Positions 1 through 9,841 are shown, counted from the stretch's first letter. The stretch is DNA of 64,000 nt from Synechococcus sp. MEDNS5 (GCF_014279875.1 NZ_CP047952.1:620001-684000), one strand, 5' to 3'. Program-made: numbers and translations. The notes: a model not told the origin generated them from the letters alone.

Positions 1-954
1 CTTCCTGCCAAGGGAGAACAGGCTGTCGTTTTGGTTCCGCGCCGCGGCTACAGCACATTTCTCAGCTGCCGCAGCTGCGGTGAGGTGGTGATGTGTCCTC
101 ATTGCGATGTCGCCATGACCGTTCATGGAAGCCGTTCTCAGCAGCAGTGGCTTCGCTGTCATTGGTGTGACCATCGCGCTGCTGTGACAGACCACTGCAC
201 AGCCTGCGGTTCCTCTGCTTTCAAGCCGTTCGGTGCGGGTACGCAAAGGGTGATGGAGCGCTTGTCCGAGGAGCTGGAAGGGCTGCGCCTGCTCCGATTC
301 GATCGCGACACAACAGGAGGGCGCGACGGTCATCGGCGCCTGTTGGCCCGTTTTGCCGACGGTGAAGCTGATGTTCTGGTAGGGACCCAGATGCTCGCCA
401 AGGGAATGGATCTGCCCCAGGTCACCCTGGCTGCGGTGCTCGCGGCTGATGGCCTTCTGCACCGCCCTGATCTGCGGGCCGGTGAGCACTCTCTGCAGCT
501 CATGCTCCAACTGGCTGGGAGGGCAGGCCGTGGAGAGAAACCTGGTGAAGTGCTTGTGCAGACCTACAGCCCGGATCACCCGGTGATCCAGCATCTGATC
601 GATGGCCGCTATGAACGGTTTCTCGATGAGGAATCGACGCTCAGACAGCAGGCGGGATTGGTTCCCTACGCGCGAGCCTGTCTGCTGCGATTGGCGGGGC
701 GTTCCGCAGCCGCCACAGCGACTGCCGGAACTCTTCTGGCTGAACAACTTCGCCCTCTTTGCGTCGCTGCCGGGTGGCAGCTGCTTGGACCAGCGCCAGC
801 GCCGGTCGCCCGTGTGGCAGGGCGCAGCCGCTGGCAGCTGTTGCTGCACGGCCCGCCGGAGTCGCCCATCCCTCTGCCTAAGGGCTCGGACCTTTGGGAT
901 GGGTTGCCCAAGGATGTGACCCTCTCTGTGGATCCCGATCCACTTCAGCTCTGA
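1..954 (+). CDS. priA: Primosomal protein N' (replication restart helicase PriA), C-terminal part
   Basis: PriA is the 3'-5' DNA helicase that restarts collapsed replication forks by loading the replicative helicase. The reading frame is open from base 1, so the gene starts upstream of the window; 317 residues remain. The zinc-binding cysteines are visible as a CRSC...CPHC pair followed by CHWC...CTAC. The helicase C-lobe follows, with GTQMLAKG and a QLAGRAGRGEKPGEV block (motif VI). The C-terminal PriA domain follows to the end. The next gene is convergent, with only 2 bases between the stop codons. Nothing suggests damage apart from the truncation at the window edge. Confidence 0.95.
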   Translation, partial: LPAKGEQAVVLVPRRGYSTFLSCRSCGEVVMCPHCDVAMTVHGSRSQQQWLRCHWCDHRAAVTDHCTACGSSAFKPFGAGTQRVMERLSEELEGLRLLRFDRDTTGGRDGHRRLLARFADGEADVLVGTQMLAKGMDLPQVTLAAVLAADGLLHRPDLRAGEHSLQLMLQLAGRAGRGEKPGEVLVQTYSPDHPVIQHLIDGRYERFLDEESTLRQQAGLVPYARACLLRLAGRSAAATATAGTLLAEQLRPLCVAAGWQLLGPAPAPVARVAGRSRWQLLLHGPPESPIPLPKGSDLWDGLPKDVTLSVDPDPLQL

Positions 955-956
955 TG

Positions 957-2048
957 TCAGGAAGGGAGCTGCGGGTATCCAAAGCCCAGGGATTGCCGGA
1001 TCGACTGCAGCAGGGTGCTGACCAGCAGAAGCCCCAGGATCACGAGGCTGCCGAGGCCGAGGCGGCTCCATTGCCATCGGTGCAATTCCAGATGGTTCAC
1101 TTCCCCCTGGACCAGGGACCAAACGATGCGTTGGTCCTCGAGACGCGCCGGGATCGGCACGCTGCTCACGTGACGCAGGTCGGTGCCTGGGCTAATGGTC
1201 ACCGACAGGGAATCGTTGGGAAGGGAGGCGATCTCCGTTAGATCCAGGTTCAGGGTCAGGTCCTGCTGCACGCCGACCAACCAGTTCCGTTCGTGCATGC
1301 TGAGATCGGGTGGTGGCAGCGACAGTCCTGCGAAGCGTCCCGCGCGTTCAACGGTGTCGGCCATCAACCTTGCGGCCGCGTCAGCATTCATAGGCCGACT
1401 GGTGAGATTGAGTTTTCCATCGCGCAGGAAGGTCTGAGTCCAGTTCGGCTCCTGATCGCGCATCGCTGCTCGGAAATTGCTCTGCCAGGGCAGTGTGTGG
1501 CCGCTCAGGCTGTTGATGTGCCAAGACATCTCAAGGCGGTCCGGGCCCACCAGATCCAGGTCCGCCCGGATCTGCATGCAGCCTCCCAGAAGAAGGGTGA
1601 GACCCACGAGCACCACGAGCACCACCGCGGCAAACCCTGCCGATGGACCTGGGGTTGGCCCTGTTGGTGGTGGTGGTGGCGGAGTCGGTTGCCGACGACG
1701 TCGGCTGATGCGTGGACGCTGGCCCATGCGTGGCGTCATCTCGAGGGTGGGGAGCTGCATCGACCAGCGCGCAGGCCGTTCCAGGCTGGGTGCCTCCAGC
1801 ACATTCAGAAGCTGTTTGGCCCGATTGCGTAGGTCTGGGTCTTTACAGCGAGTGAGAAGCCTGCAGGTGCTGATCGCGCGTCGCTCTTCTCCTTGCCCCA
1901 TCCATGCTGTGACCATCAGCATGCGGATCATCGCCCCCTCGGGTTCGCTGATGGGGTGAGTGGATGCCAACGGTTCCAGAAGACGAAGGCACCGGCCATA
2001 GTCACCCCGATCCAGTGCCTGCTGCGCTTCTGCCAGGCCGATGGTCAT
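957..2048 (-). CDS. TPR-like / DUF3153 membrane protein
   Basis: A 363-residue protein of unknown function with an unusual layout. Residues 1-90 are helical and TPR-like. A low-complexity linker follows, with a basic RISRRRRQ stretch and a run of prolines. A hydrophobic segment ending in LLLGGC (near residue 156) resembles a lipoprotein signal placed internally. The extracytoplasmic domain after it resembles the cyanobacterial DUF3153 family, and a second membrane segment lies near the C-terminus before a short tail. It starts 3 bases after the argB stop on the same strand, so the two are probably co-transcribed. Family assignment is from memory of the sequence type; function is unknown. Confidence 0.8.
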   Translation of the reverse strand: MTIGLAEAQQALDRGDYGRCLRLLEPLASTHPISEPEGAMIRMLMVTAWMGQGEERRAISTCRLLTRCKDPDLRNRAKQLLNVLEAPSLERPARWSMQLPTLEMTPRMGQRPRISRRRRQPTPPPPPPTGPTPGPSAGFAAVVLVVLVGLTLLLGGCMQIRADLDLVGPDRLEMSWHINSLSGHTLPWQSNFRAAMRDQEPNWTQTFLRDGKLNLTSRPMNADAAARLMADTVERAGRFAGLSLPPPDLSMHERNWLVGVQQDLTLNLDLTEIASLPNDSLSVTISPGTDLRHVSSVPIPARLEDQRIVWSLVQGEVNHLELHRWQWSRLGLGSLVILGLLLVSTLLQSIRQSLGFGYPQLPS

Positions 2049-2051
2049 GGT

Positions 2052-2933
2052 TCAGCTGCGTCCCAGCACCATGGTGCCGATTCCAGCATCTGTGAACACC
2101 TCCAGGAGCAACGCATGGGGGACCCTGCCATCCAAGATGTGCGCTGCGGAGACACCCTGGGCGAGTGCACGGATGCAGCATTCGGTTTTCGGGGTCATGC
2201 CACCGGCAACGATGCCGTCGTCGATCAGCTGCCGGGCCTCCGATAGCTTGAGCTGTCGGATCAGCGACTCCGGTGATTCCCGATCTCTGAGAATGCCTGG
2301 AGTATCGGTGAGCAGGATCAGCTTTTCGGCCTCCAATGCCGCTGCCAGCTCGCCAGCGACGGTGTCAGCGTTGATGTTGTGCGCGACCCCCTCACGATTG
2401 GCGGCAACACTGGAGATCACCGGTACATAGCCACGATCCAGAAGGGGCTCGAGCACATCCGGGTTGACGCGGGCTACATCGCCCACCAGCCCATGGCTGC
2501 CGTCGCCCCAGGAGCGGGCTTCCACCAGGCTGCCGTCGCTTCCACTTAGGCCGACCGCCTTGGCTCCGAGGCGATTCAGTCCATTCACAATCTGTTTGTT
2601 GACCCGGCCCACCAGAACCATTTCCACTACATCCATCGTCGATGGATCAGTGACTCGCAAGCCCTCGCGGAATTCAGGTGCAATGTCGAGCCGTTTCAAC
2701 CAATGGTTGATCTCAGGTCCTCCGCCGTGAACAACCACCGGTTGCACACCCACGCTGCGCAAGAGGGCGAGATCCCTGAACACAGCAGTCTGCAGTTCGG
2801 CATGAGCCATGGCCGCGCCGCCGTACTTCACCACGATCCGTCGCCCGGCGAATCGCTGGATATACGGAAGGGCTTCGCTCAGGACGGAAACCCTGAGAGC
2901 GTCATCCATCGCTTCGTGATCAGGACTCACCAT
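2052..2933 (-). CDS. argB: Acetylglutamate kinase
   Basis: ArgB phosphorylates N-acetyl-L-glutamate, the controlled step of arginine synthesis. In cyanobacteria the enzyme is activated by PII signalling protein when nitrogen is plentiful. Visible motifs are VVKYGGAAM (phosphate binding), VVHGGGPEI (substrate loop), [10 protein letters not shown] and [12 protein letters not shown] near the nucleotide site. The ATG at 2933 gives 293 residues, the usual cyanobacterial length; the frame stays open upstream but that part looks non-coding. The start overlaps the end of the upstream DUF2854 gene by 14 bases, which suggests translational coupling. Confidence 0.95.
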   Translation of the reverse strand: MVSPDHEAMDDALRVSVLSEALPYIQRFAGRRIVVKYGGAAMAHAELQTAVFRDLALLRSVGVQPVVVHGGGPEINHWLKRLDIAPEFREGLRVTDPSTMDVVEMVLVGRVNKQIVNGLNRLGAKAVGLSGSDGSLVEARSWGDGSHGLVGDVARVNPDVLEPLLDRGYVPVISSVAANREGVAHNINADTVAGELAAALEAEKLILLTDTPGILRDRESPESLIRQLKLSEARQLIDDGIVAGGMTPKTECCIRALAQGVSAAHILDGRVPHALLLEVFTDAGIGTMVLGRS

Positions 2934-3486
2934 GCTCGCCCGCCGAGGAGGCGCCTGCCGGCAGAAGGGTGAGATCGAGGCTGTCCCCGTCGAGTGGCGT
3001 GATGGTTGCAGTAAGACCTTTGGCGAAGAATCGACCGAGACGATCCCTGCGCTCTTGCCAGCGCTCGAGCGGGACCGCCTCGCAGGCAAAGCGCATGCGC
3101 AGGCCATAACCGCACTCACCGTGGAGCTCCTCGATCTCAAGGAGCTGAGGAGGGCGATCCTCGTCCCAGAGTTTCAACGCCTCAAGAGAGCTCTCTAGAT
3201 GGGCTTTTTGACCGTATCTCCAGCGCGTCACATCGCCGAGCAGTTTGCCGAGTTCAGGGGCTGCAGCCTCCCTTTCCTGCCGTAGCTGGTTCTTGGGAAC
3301 AACCCGTCTGGCGGGCGGCAGTTCCGATGACTTCAGGGCCAATCCTCCGAGCAGGATCGGGATTCCATAGAAAATTGTGGGGAGGCTGAGGTTGGCGTTG
3401 CCTGTGCTGTAGGCCACTGCACCGACCACCGTGAGCACGCCTCCGGCAACAGTGACCAAACTTCCCGGTGAAAGCAGATCCTTCAT
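2920..3486 (-). CDS. DUF2854 family membrane protein
   Basis: A 188-residue protein of a family found mainly in cyanobacteria and plastids, function unknown. The ATG at 3486 begins [11 protein letters not shown]. Two hydrophobic segments follow at about residues 9-27 and 32-50, then a soluble region rich in charged residues to the C-terminus. It heads the group DUF2854-argB-DUF3153 and overlaps argB by 14 bases. The assignment rests on the paired N-terminal membrane helices and overall likeness to DUF2854 proteins. Confidence 0.8.
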   Translation of the reverse strand: MKDLLSPGSLVTVAGGVLTVVGAVAYSTGNANLSLPTIFYGIPILLGGLALKSSELPPARRVVPKNQLRQEREAAAPELGKLLGDVTRWRYGQKAHLESSLEALKLWDEDRPPQLLEIEELHGECGYGLRMRFACEAVPLERWQERRDRLGRFFAKGLTATITPLDGDSLDLTLLPAGASSAGEHGES

Positions 3487-3553
3487 TCGCCCTCGACAGT
3501 GGCGACATTCTGCCGGCGTGGGGGCCAGGATGGGCTGATCACGGATCACTCCG

Positions 3554-3763
3554 ATGGAGAGCACTACACCCCCGGAAACCTCTTCGCCGCCCGAGGAGGC
3601 TGCGTCGGAGCTCATCCAACAGCTGGAGCAAGACAGAGCCTGGCTGCTTGAGCAGATCGATCGTGGGCGCTGGTCCGAGTTTCGATTGGACCTGGCCGCA
3701 TTGGAACGCGAACTCGGTCAGCTGCTCCGCAGAGCCGCGGAGCAGCGACCGGCCGATGGGTAA
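3554..3763 (+). CDS. Small acidic hypothetical protein
   Basis: A 69-residue acidic protein with no recognised function. After a Pro/Ser/Glu-rich start it is predicted to be almost wholly helical (ELIQQLEQDRAWLLEQIDRG ... LAALERELGQLLRRA), suggesting a short coiled coil or helical hairpin. It starts from ATG, runs divergently from the DUF2854 gene, and its stop codon directly abuts the stop codon of ssb on the other strand. Its clean start and position support it as a real gene. Confidence 0.65.
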   Translation: MESTTPPETSSPPEEAASELIQQLEQDRAWLLEQIDRGRWSEFRLDLAALERELGQLLRRAAEQRPADG

Positions 3764-4228
3764 TCAGAAGGGAATGTCGTCGGTATCAGGCACCAGTGGA
3801 GCGCTGTTCCACTGAGCAGCAGGTTCTGCAGCAGGAGGCTGGGAGGCTGCTTGCCGGGGCGTGACCGGTTGAGAGGCTTGCTGGGCCTGCGGTGCGGATG
3901 GTGCTGCCTGCATTCCAGACGGTGTTGCGCCAACTGCATGCAGGCGTGACAAGGTGAATTCGGCCCTTTTCTCTTTGGTGCCGTCTTGCCGGGGAACAGT
4001 GTTCATCCGGAGACGGCCCTCGATCACCAGCCGTTGCCCCACCTGCACGCGGTTCTGGAGGTCTTGGGCAAGGTTGCCCCACCCCACAACTTTCAGTTGC
4101 CCGCGGGGATCATCCGGTCGAAGAGCATCGAAGCCCACGTCCATTTCGGCGATCGGAGTTTGATTGTCCTGGGTGTAACGGAGGGTGGGAGCCTGGAGCA
4201 CATCCACTTCCAGAACGCAGTGATTCAT
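3764..4228 (-). CDS. ssb: Single-stranded DNA-binding protein
   Basis: SSB coats single-stranded DNA in replication, repair and recombination. The 154-residue protein has an N-terminal OB fold (about residues 1-105), a Gln/Ala/Pro-rich flexible linker and the canonical acidic tip DTDDIPF, which docks partner proteins such as RecO, PriA and exonucleases. The length is typical. It is divergent from the cobK gene (14 bases between the starts) and convergent with the 69-residue gene. Confidence 0.93.
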   Translation of the reverse strand: MNHCVLEVDVLQAPTLRYTQDNQTPIAEMDVGFDALRPDDPRGQLKVVGWGNLAQDLQNRVQVGQRLVIEGRLRMNTVPRQDGTKEKRAEFTLSRLHAVGATPSGMQAAPSAPQAQQASQPVTPRQAASQPPAAEPAAQWNSAPLVPDTDDIPF

Positions 4229-4242
4229 CCTCGATCGATGCG

Positions 4243-5052
4243 GTGAGCGCCATCCTGATGCACCGACGTACGAATCGCCAGATCCACGTTCTTGTGTTCG
4301 CAGGCACCGGCGAGGGCCCTGCGCTGGTTGCGGCCCTCGCGCAAGCAGGCTGGGGCGTCAGCGTCAGCGTTGTCACGGAATCCGCGGCCCACGCGTACCG
4401 ATTCGCAGACCTTAGGGATCTGCATGTGGGTTCGTTCCCTTCATTCGAGGATCTCCGCGCCCATTGCCTGACCCACGCTGTTGATGCGGTGGTGGATGCG
4501 ACCCATCCCTTCGCGCTCACGATCAGCGCTCAGCTGCAGCAGGTGTGCATGGCCCAGTCTTTGTTCCTCGTGCGATTTGAACGTCCGGGATGGACCGGAG
4601 ACCGGGCGTCCCTGCTCAGCGGGGTGCATGCACTCGCCCATCAGCCCCTGCAGGGTCACAGGGTGCTGCTGGCTTTGGGCGCCAGACATCTGGCGGCGGC
4701 CACGCAGGCCGGCCGGGCTGCTGGTGCAATCGTGAAAGCTCGGGTTTTGCCGACGCCTGCGGCGATCCGGCTCGCGGGAGCCGCGGGTCTCTCCGGAGAG
4801 GATCTGGCGGTGCTGCGACCCCTGAGCGGAATTCGCCCAGGGGCTGTTGAGGCCGCTCTCTGCCGCCGCTGGGCCATTACCGACGTGCTCTGCAGGCAGT
4901 CAGGAGGTGCGGCTGATGCGCTGTGGAGCGCTCTCGCCGAGTCGGTCGGATTTCATTTGTGGAAATTGAAGCGGCCTTCCCCCCCAGAGACTGTCCCTGT
5001 CGTTCAGAGCACGCAAGAGCTCCTCACGTCTTTGGATGGCTTGTCGGTTTAG
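4243..5052 (+). CDS. cobK: Precorrin-6A reductase (cobalt-precorrin-6A reductase)
   Basis: This CobK/CbiJ-type enzyme reduces the macrocycle of (cobalt-)precorrin-6A with NADPH in cobalamin synthesis. A GTG start gives 269 residues. An N-terminal nucleotide-binding segment contains FAGTGEGPALVAALAQAG, and the family block VDAVVDATHPFA follows near residue 90; a second Rossmann-like half follows. Its 3' end overlaps the PfkB kinase gene on the other strand by 4 bases. cobO, another cobalamin gene, lies about 22 kb away, so the pathway is dispersed. Confidence 0.87.
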   Translation: MSAILMHRRTNRQIHVLVFAGTGEGPALVAALAQAGWGVSVSVVTESAAHAYRFADLRDLHVGSFPSFEDLRAHCLTHAVDAVVDATHPFALTISAQLQQVCMAQSLFLVRFERPGWTGDRASLLSGVHALAHQPLQGHRVLLALGARHLAAATQAGRAAGAIVKARVLPTPAAIRLAGAAGLSGEDLAVLRPLSGIRPGAVEAALCRRWAITDVLCRQSGGAADALWSALAESVGFHLWKLKRPSPPETVPVVQSTQELLTSLDGLSV

Positions 5053-6062
5053 CTCAGGTGCTGGGCAACCAAGTCCTTGAGCGACACCTGGGAACGCGGC
5101 CCGAGCTGGGTCACCACCTGTCCAGCACAGATGGAACCGATCTGTCCACAGGCCTCCAACGCAAGTCCCTGGGTGTACCCATGCAGAAAGCCGCCGGCGT
5201 AGAGGTCGCCAGCGCCTGTGGTGTCGATCAGATCTCCCAGTGCATAGGAAGGAATGTCCCAGCGCTGGTCACCACTGAGCACCACAGACCCCCGCTCGCT
5301 GCGGGTGAGTGCGGCCACACTGCAGCAGCCTTTGACCTGCGCGAGTGCGGAGTCGAAATCATCCGTGCTGTACAGCGATGTGAGTTCACTCTCATTGGCG
5401 AACAGCACATCCACATGGCCGTTCACCAGGTCGAGGAAGCTGTCGCGGTGTCGGTCGACGCAGAAGCCATCGGACAGGGAGAGTGCGACCTGGCCGCCTT
5501 CTCCTTTGCAGGCTTCCGCTGCAGCGATGAAGGCTCGCTTCGCAGCCGGACTATCCCAGAGGTATCCCTCGAGGTAAAGCACTTTTGTTTGCTTCACCAT
5601 CGACAGATCCAGGTCATCCGGCTCGAGCTGCGTGGATGCACCCAGAAACGTACACATGGTGCGTTCGGCATCTGGGGTGACGTAGATCAAGCAGCGTGCG
5701 GTGGTGGAGCCGCTGGTGGCGGCTGGTGTGTCAAATCGGGCTCCCACGGCGCGGATGTCGTGGCTGAAGATCGATCCGAGTTGGTCATCCCGCACCCGTC
5801 CGATGAATCCGACTTGGCCGCCGAGTTGGGCAATGCCCACCATCGTGTTGGCCACCGAGCCACCGGAGGTCTCCAATCCTGGACCGCTGGCGCTGTAGAG
5901 CGCTTCTGCCTGCTGCTCATCGATCAGGGCCATGCCGCCTTTTTGAAGGCCCTGTTGCTCGAGAAACGCGTCATCGGTCTGTACGAGCACATCAACGATG
6001 GCGTTGCCGATCCCCACCACGTCAAACGTGGTGGAGGAGTTGGCGAATCGTGATGTGCTCAT
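5049..6062 (-). CDS. PfkB-family carbohydrate/nucleoside kinase (adenosine-kinase-like)
   Basis: A 337-residue ribokinase-superfamily kinase. The first signature region carries VVGIGNAIVDVLVQ and GGSVANTMVGIAQLGG. The second signature, DTTGAGDLYAGGF near residue 288, contains the catalytic Asp. The ordering and the VVGIGNAIVDV start resemble adenosine-kinase-like and fructokinase-like members, so the substrate cannot be fixed from sequence. It lies downstream of purA on the same strand, which gives mild support to a purine nucleoside substrate. Confidence 0.88.
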   Translation of the reverse strand: MSTSRFANSSTTFDVVGIGNAIVDVLVQTDDAFLEQQGLQKGGMALIDEQQAEALYSASGPGLETSGGSVANTMVGIAQLGGQVGFIGRVRDDQLGSIFSHDIRAVGARFDTPAATSGSTTARCLIYVTPDAERTMCTFLGASTQLEPDDLDLSMVKQTKVLYLEGYLWDSPAAKRAFIAAAEACKGEGGQVALSLSDGFCVDRHRDSFLDLVNGHVDVLFANESELTSLYSTDDFDSALAQVKGCCSVAALTRSERGSVVLSGDQRWDIPSYALGDLIDTTGAGDLYAGGFLHGYTQGLALEACGQIGSICAGQVVTQLGPRSQVSLKDLVAQHLS

Positions 6063-6132
6063 GGGGGCAGGACGGGTGAACTGGGGCAGTCTCGCTGTTC
6101 GTGGCCCCCTCGTTGCTGCACGCCCTGGTTGA

Positions 6133-7446
6133 TCAGGCGCTCAACAGGGCCCGTTTCGGTCCGTGAATCGGATCTTCCACCACGATGGTCTGATCGCGGC
6201 TGGCACCGAGGGACACGATGGCGATGGGAACTTCCATCAGGTCGGCGAGGAAGCGCAGATAGGCCATGGCTTTCTCAGGCAGATCGTCCAGGTGGCGACA
6301 GTCCGCGGTGGAACATTGCCACCCCGGCAGCGTTTCGTAGATCGGCTTGCAGCGGGCGAATGCCTCAGAACAACTTGGGAAGTGATCGATGCGTTCGCCA
6401 TCGAGTTCGTAGGCCACGCAGACCTGGAGGGCATCGATCTCATCGAGCACGTCCAGTTTGGTGACCGCAAGGCAATCGAGACCGTTGACTTCGACGGCAT
6501 AGCGTCCGATGACGCCATCAAACCAGCCACAGCGGCGACGCCGCCCAGTGGTGGTGCCAAATTCACCACCGCGGTCGCAGAGGTGATCGTTGAGGCTGCC
6601 GTCGAGTTCGGTGGGGAAGGGTCCTTCTCCCACCCGGGTGGTGTAAGCCTTGGCGACGCCGATCACGCGATCGATCAGCGTTGGTCCAACACCTGCACCG
6701 ATGCAGGCTCCTCCGGACACTGGGTTGGAGGAGGTGACGTAGGGATAGGTGCCGTGATCCAGATCGAGGAGTGTTCCCTGAGCACCTTCGAAAAGGATGT
6801 TTTTCCTGTTGCGGGCAGCTCCGTGGATGGCCCGGGAGCAATCCACAACATGGGGTGCCAAACGCTGGCCGTAGTCCAGATACTCGGCGATCACCTCTTC
6901 GGCGTTGAGGGGATCCATGCCATAGATGGTTTGCAGGAGCTGATTCTTCTCCTGCAGCGGTCCTTCGAGGCGATCCCTCAGCCGTTGTTCATCGAGCAGA
7001 TCGATGACCCGGATGCCGCTTCTCTGCGACTTATCCGCATAGGTCGGACCGATGCCCCTACCGGTGGTCCCGATTCTGCGGTCGCCCCGTTGGCGTTCCA
7101 TCGCCTGATCCAGCAGACGGTGATACGGCATCGTGACGTGGGCTGTCGATGCCAGCTGCAGGCCTGAGATGTCGATGTCGTTTTTGATGAGCATGTCGAG
7201 CTCACCGAGCATCACCCGCGGATCCACAACGGTTCCCGATCCGATCAGACAGATCGTGTCTGGATAGAGGATCCCGGAGGGAATCAGGTGGAGCTTCAGG
7301 ACCTGACCATCAACAACGATGGTGTGCCCGGCGTTGACGCCGCCCTGATAACGCACCACTACATCCGCGGAACGACTCAGAAGGTCGGTGATCTTTCCTT
7401 TTCCCTCGTCACCCCACTGAGCACCGATGACGACAACGTTGGCCAA
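6133..7446 (-). CDS. purA: Adenylosuccinate synthetase
   Basis: PurA joins IMP and aspartate using GTP, the first committed step to AMP. The 437-residue protein opens with [16 protein letters not shown], the GTP/IMP-binding P-loop. It also has GVNAGHT, a [14 protein letters not shown] segment and [17 protein letters not shown]. The start is a TTG codon (complement of CAA at 7444-7446); no better start is apparent just before the P-loop. Length is typical of the family. Confidence 0.95.
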   Translation of the reverse strand: MANVVVIGAQWGDEGKGKITDLLSRSADVVVRYQGGVNAGHTIVVDGQVLKLHLIPSGILYPDTICLIGSGTVVDPRVMLGELDMLIKNDIDISGLQLASTAHVTMPYHRLLDQAMERQRGDRRIGTTGRGIGPTYADKSQRSGIRVIDLLDEQRLRDRLEGPLQEKNQLLQTIYGMDPLNAEEVIAEYLDYGQRLAPHVVDCSRAIHGAARNRKNILFEGAQGTLLDLDHGTYPYVTSSNPVSGGACIGAGVGPTLIDRVIGVAKAYTTRVGEGPFPTELDGSLNDHLCDRGGEFGTTTGRRRRCGWFDGVIGRYAVEVNGLDCLAVTKLDVLDEIDALQVCVAYELDGERIDHFPSCSEAFARCKPIYETLPGWQCSTADCRHLDDLPEKAMAYLRFLADLMEVPIAIVSLGASRDQTIVVEDPIHGPKRALLSA

Positions 7447-7483
7447 AGACTCGGCGGCCCGAAGCCGCGGTTCTGCACAATCC

Positions 7484-7502
7484 GTAAGTCTCTCAGACTT
7501 AC
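7484..7502. other. Inverted repeat between psb27 and purA
   Basis: A perfect 8-base inverted repeat (GTAAGTCT, 3-base loop CTC, AGACTTAC) lies in the 112-base gap upstream of purA and downstream of psb27, both read from the minus strand. A 12-base palindrome GGCCGATCGGCC sits at 7541-7552. There is no T-run on the minus-strand side, so a 5' leader structure of purA is as likely as a terminator of psb27. Confidence 0.45.
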
Positions 7503-7558
7503 CCGCCGGGGGTCAAAGAGACTTCGGATTCTGTGATGGAGGCCGATCGGCCGTTGTG

Positions 7559-7984
7559 TCAGGTTCCGCGAAGAGCCGCTTTTTCCGCCTTGGTGAGCTC
7601 TTTCTCAACGCGCGTTTTCAGAGCATCCGGCACAGGACGATTGGTGTAAGTGTTGTAGTGACCCTGCAGTGAATTGAGCGCTGTCTGCATCGTTGTGAAT
7701 GAGCTCAATCCGTTCACCTGAGGCCTGGGACGGTACCGGGACATGTAGTCATTAATGAGGTCGTGGGCTTCATGCTCGGAGTTCTGCAGCCCCTCTGCGT
7801 CGGAAGGCAGCGCCAGGGTGTTCTGAAGCATGTGGACCACAGCCACGGTGTCTTCGACGTAATCCCCGGAAAGCAACGAGGTGGTGCTGTCACCACAGGC
7901 GGTGAGCAGAAGAGAGAGTCCGAGGCAGAGCGACAGGGTGAGGCTCGTGAGATGTCGGCCCAGGCGGGTCAGCGCGGCGTGCAT
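7559..7984 (-). CDS. psb27: Photosystem II assembly lipoprotein Psb27
   Basis: Psb27 is a lumenal lipoprotein that binds CP43 on immature photosystem II and keeps the oxygen-evolving site open for Mn assembly and repair. The 141-residue protein has a lipoprotein signal with lipobox LLTAC (cysteine near residue 30), then a helical bundle containing GDYVEDTVAVVHMLQNTL and YMSRYRPRPQVNGLSSFTTMQTALNSL. It lies between proS and purA on the same strand. Confidence 0.93.
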   Translation of the reverse strand: MHAALTRLGRHLTSLTLSLCLGLSLLLTACGDSTTSLLSGDYVEDTVAVVHMLQNTLALPSDAEGLQNSEHEAHDLINDYMSRYRPRPQVNGLSSFTTMQTALNSLQGHYNTYTNRPVPDALKTRVEKELTKAEKAALRGT

Positions 7985-8016
7985 GGCTTGGAGGATTTGC
8001 GGAACTTTAATGGGGG

Positions 8017-9813
8017 TCAGATCCCGGGTTGCAGGGGGGTGAGGATCGAATCCTGCACCTGTCGGAAGGCCTCTTGATGGTTCATCGATGTGGAACTGCG
8101 TGCAGACCGCTCAACCACCTCAACCTTCCCATCTCCAGCATCCCTGCCCACCACGATTCTCCAGGGAATGCCGATGAGGTCAGCATCTTTGAATTTCACG
8201 CCGGCCCGCTCATCACGATCATCCAGCAAGGCATCGATTCCGGCGTCTAAGAACGACTGATACAGACCTTCTCCCAGGGCGACCTGGGTTGCATCCTGGA
8301 TCTTGGCAATGACCACGATCACTTGAAATGGGGCAATACCCACAGGCCAGCAAATGCCCGCATCGTCGTGGTGTTGTTCCACAGCAGCCTGGGCAAGCCT
8401 GGAGATGCCGATGCCGTAGCAACCCATCAGCAGCGCCTCCTGCCGGCCCTCACTGTTGGTGAACCGAGCATCAAGGGCTTCTGAATATTTTCTCCCGAGT
8501 TGAAAGATATGCCCCACTTCAATCCCCCGGCATTCCGAAAGGGTCTGGGCAGGATCGTGAACACACCGCTCTCCGGCATGCGCTGTCCTCAGGTCTGCTC
8601 TGATCTGCTCCGGTATCGCCTCCCAGGTGCGGCCCCAGTGGTGTTGATCCCTGCTATTGGCTCCACAGACGAATCGCGGCAAATCGACTGCCGTTGCATC
8701 GGCTAGTCGCAGAAAATGGCTCTGCCAGGAGCGGCATCCTTTCAGGGCCGTGTCGCTGAGATCGGGGCCAATGGATCCAAAAGGAAGCTCTGATAGCCCC
8801 TGCTGGCGAAGCTGATTTTCGGAGATGGGACTGATCTCAAGAACCGTGGCATCAAGCGATCGACTGACCGCATTCGCCAGCTTCACATCATTGAGAACCT
8901 GATCTCCCCGCAGGCTGACCAGGGTCGGCTGCTCCCGTCCGTCGTCGAGGCGGGCGAGCAGTACGAGCACTTTCACGGTCTGGGTAGGGTCCAAACCATT
9001 AGCTGCACAAAGCTGTTCGATTGAGGCCTGATCAGGTGTCTCGATCATTCGCTCTGCACCGGCCTCGAGCGGTTGGGCCACGGAGGGCAACGACGTTGCT
9101 TTCTCCTGATTCGCCGCGTACAGGCCATCGCTGCTGGTGAGAATCAGATCCTCGCCAGCTTCGGCGGTCACCATGTATTCCTGGGATGCGGCGCCGCCGA
9201 TGGCGCCGCTGTCGGCGTCTACGGCCACGGCCTCGAGTCCACACCTCTTGAAGATCCGCGAATAGGCCGCAGCCATCGCCTGATAGGTGCCTTCGAGGTC
9301 GTCCTGGTTGGCGTGGAACGAATAGGCATCTTTCATGATGAATTCCCTCCCGCGCATCAAGCCGAAGCGAGGACGGATCTCATCCCTGAATTTGGTCTGG
9401 ATCTGATAAAGCGTGACCGGCAGTTGCCTGTAGGAGCGGAGCAGGTCCCCTGCCAGTTCGGTGATGACCTCTTCATGGGTCGGGCCGAGGCCCAGTTGAC
9501 GGTTCTGTCGATCCTCAAGGTGAAACATGATTCCCTCCCCAGCGGTGTAGCCCTGCCAGCGGCCGCTTCTTTCCCAGAGATCAGCAGGCTGGAGCTGGGG
9601 GAGAAGAGTCTCGAGAGCCCCAAGACTGTTCAGCTCGTCGCGCACGATCGCATTGATCTTGCGAAGCACCCTCCACATCATCGGCAAATAGGCATAGATG
9701 CCTGAGCCGATTCGACGGATGTATCCCCCTCGCACAAGTAATTGATGGGAGGGGATTTCTGCGTCAGCAGGGACGTCCCTCAGCGTCACCAGCATCAGGC
9801 GGGAGACGCGCAT
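8017..9813 (-). CDS. proS: Prolyl-tRNA synthetase (bacterial type, with editing insert)
   Basis: Charges tRNA-Pro. The ATG at 9813 (MRVSRLMLVTLRD) gives 598 residues; a second in-frame ATG 9 bases upstream is less likely. Class II signatures are visible: motif 2 in RPRFGLMRGREFIMKDAYSF and motif 3 in GCYGIGISRLAQA. About 150 residues between them (roughly 230-390) form the YbaK-like domain that hydrolyses mischarged Ala-tRNA-Pro. The C-terminal anticodon-binding domain begins around FQVIVVIAK. The gene precedes psb27, with 32 bases between them. Confidence 0.95.
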   Translation of the reverse strand: MRVSRLMLVTLRDVPADAEIPSHQLLVRGGYIRRIGSGIYAYLPMMWRVLRKINAIVRDELNSLGALETLLPQLQPADLWERSGRWQGYTAGEGIMFHLEDRQNRQLGLGPTHEEVITELAGDLLRSYRQLPVTLYQIQTKFRDEIRPRFGLMRGREFIMKDAYSFHANQDDLEGTYQAMAAAYSRIFKRCGLEAVAVDADSGAIGGAASQEYMVTAEAGEDLILTSSDGLYAANQEKATSLPSVAQPLEAGAERMIETPDQASIEQLCAANGLDPTQTVKVLVLLARLDDGREQPTLVSLRGDQVLNDVKLANAVSRSLDATVLEISPISENQLRQQGLSELPFGSIGPDLSDTALKGCRSWQSHFLRLADATAVDLPRFVCGANSRDQHHWGRTWEAIPEQIRADLRTAHAGERCVHDPAQTLSECRGIEVGHIFQLGRKYSEALDARFTNSEGRQEALLMGCYGIGISRLAQAAVEQHHDDAGICWPVGIAPFQVIVVIAKIQDATQVALGEGLYQSFLDAGIDALLDDRDERAGVKFKDADLIGIPWRIVVGRDAGDGKVEVVERSARSSTSMNHQEAFRQVQDSILTPLQPGI

Positions 9814-9841
9814 GACATCCAAACAAAAGAACCCGGGAAAG

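Noticed and set aside
4923-6053. 376-codon plus-strand frame opposite the PfkB kinase
   Set aside because: The minus-strand kinase has clear signature motifs; the opposing frame has no recognisable protein features and is a GC-driven shadow.
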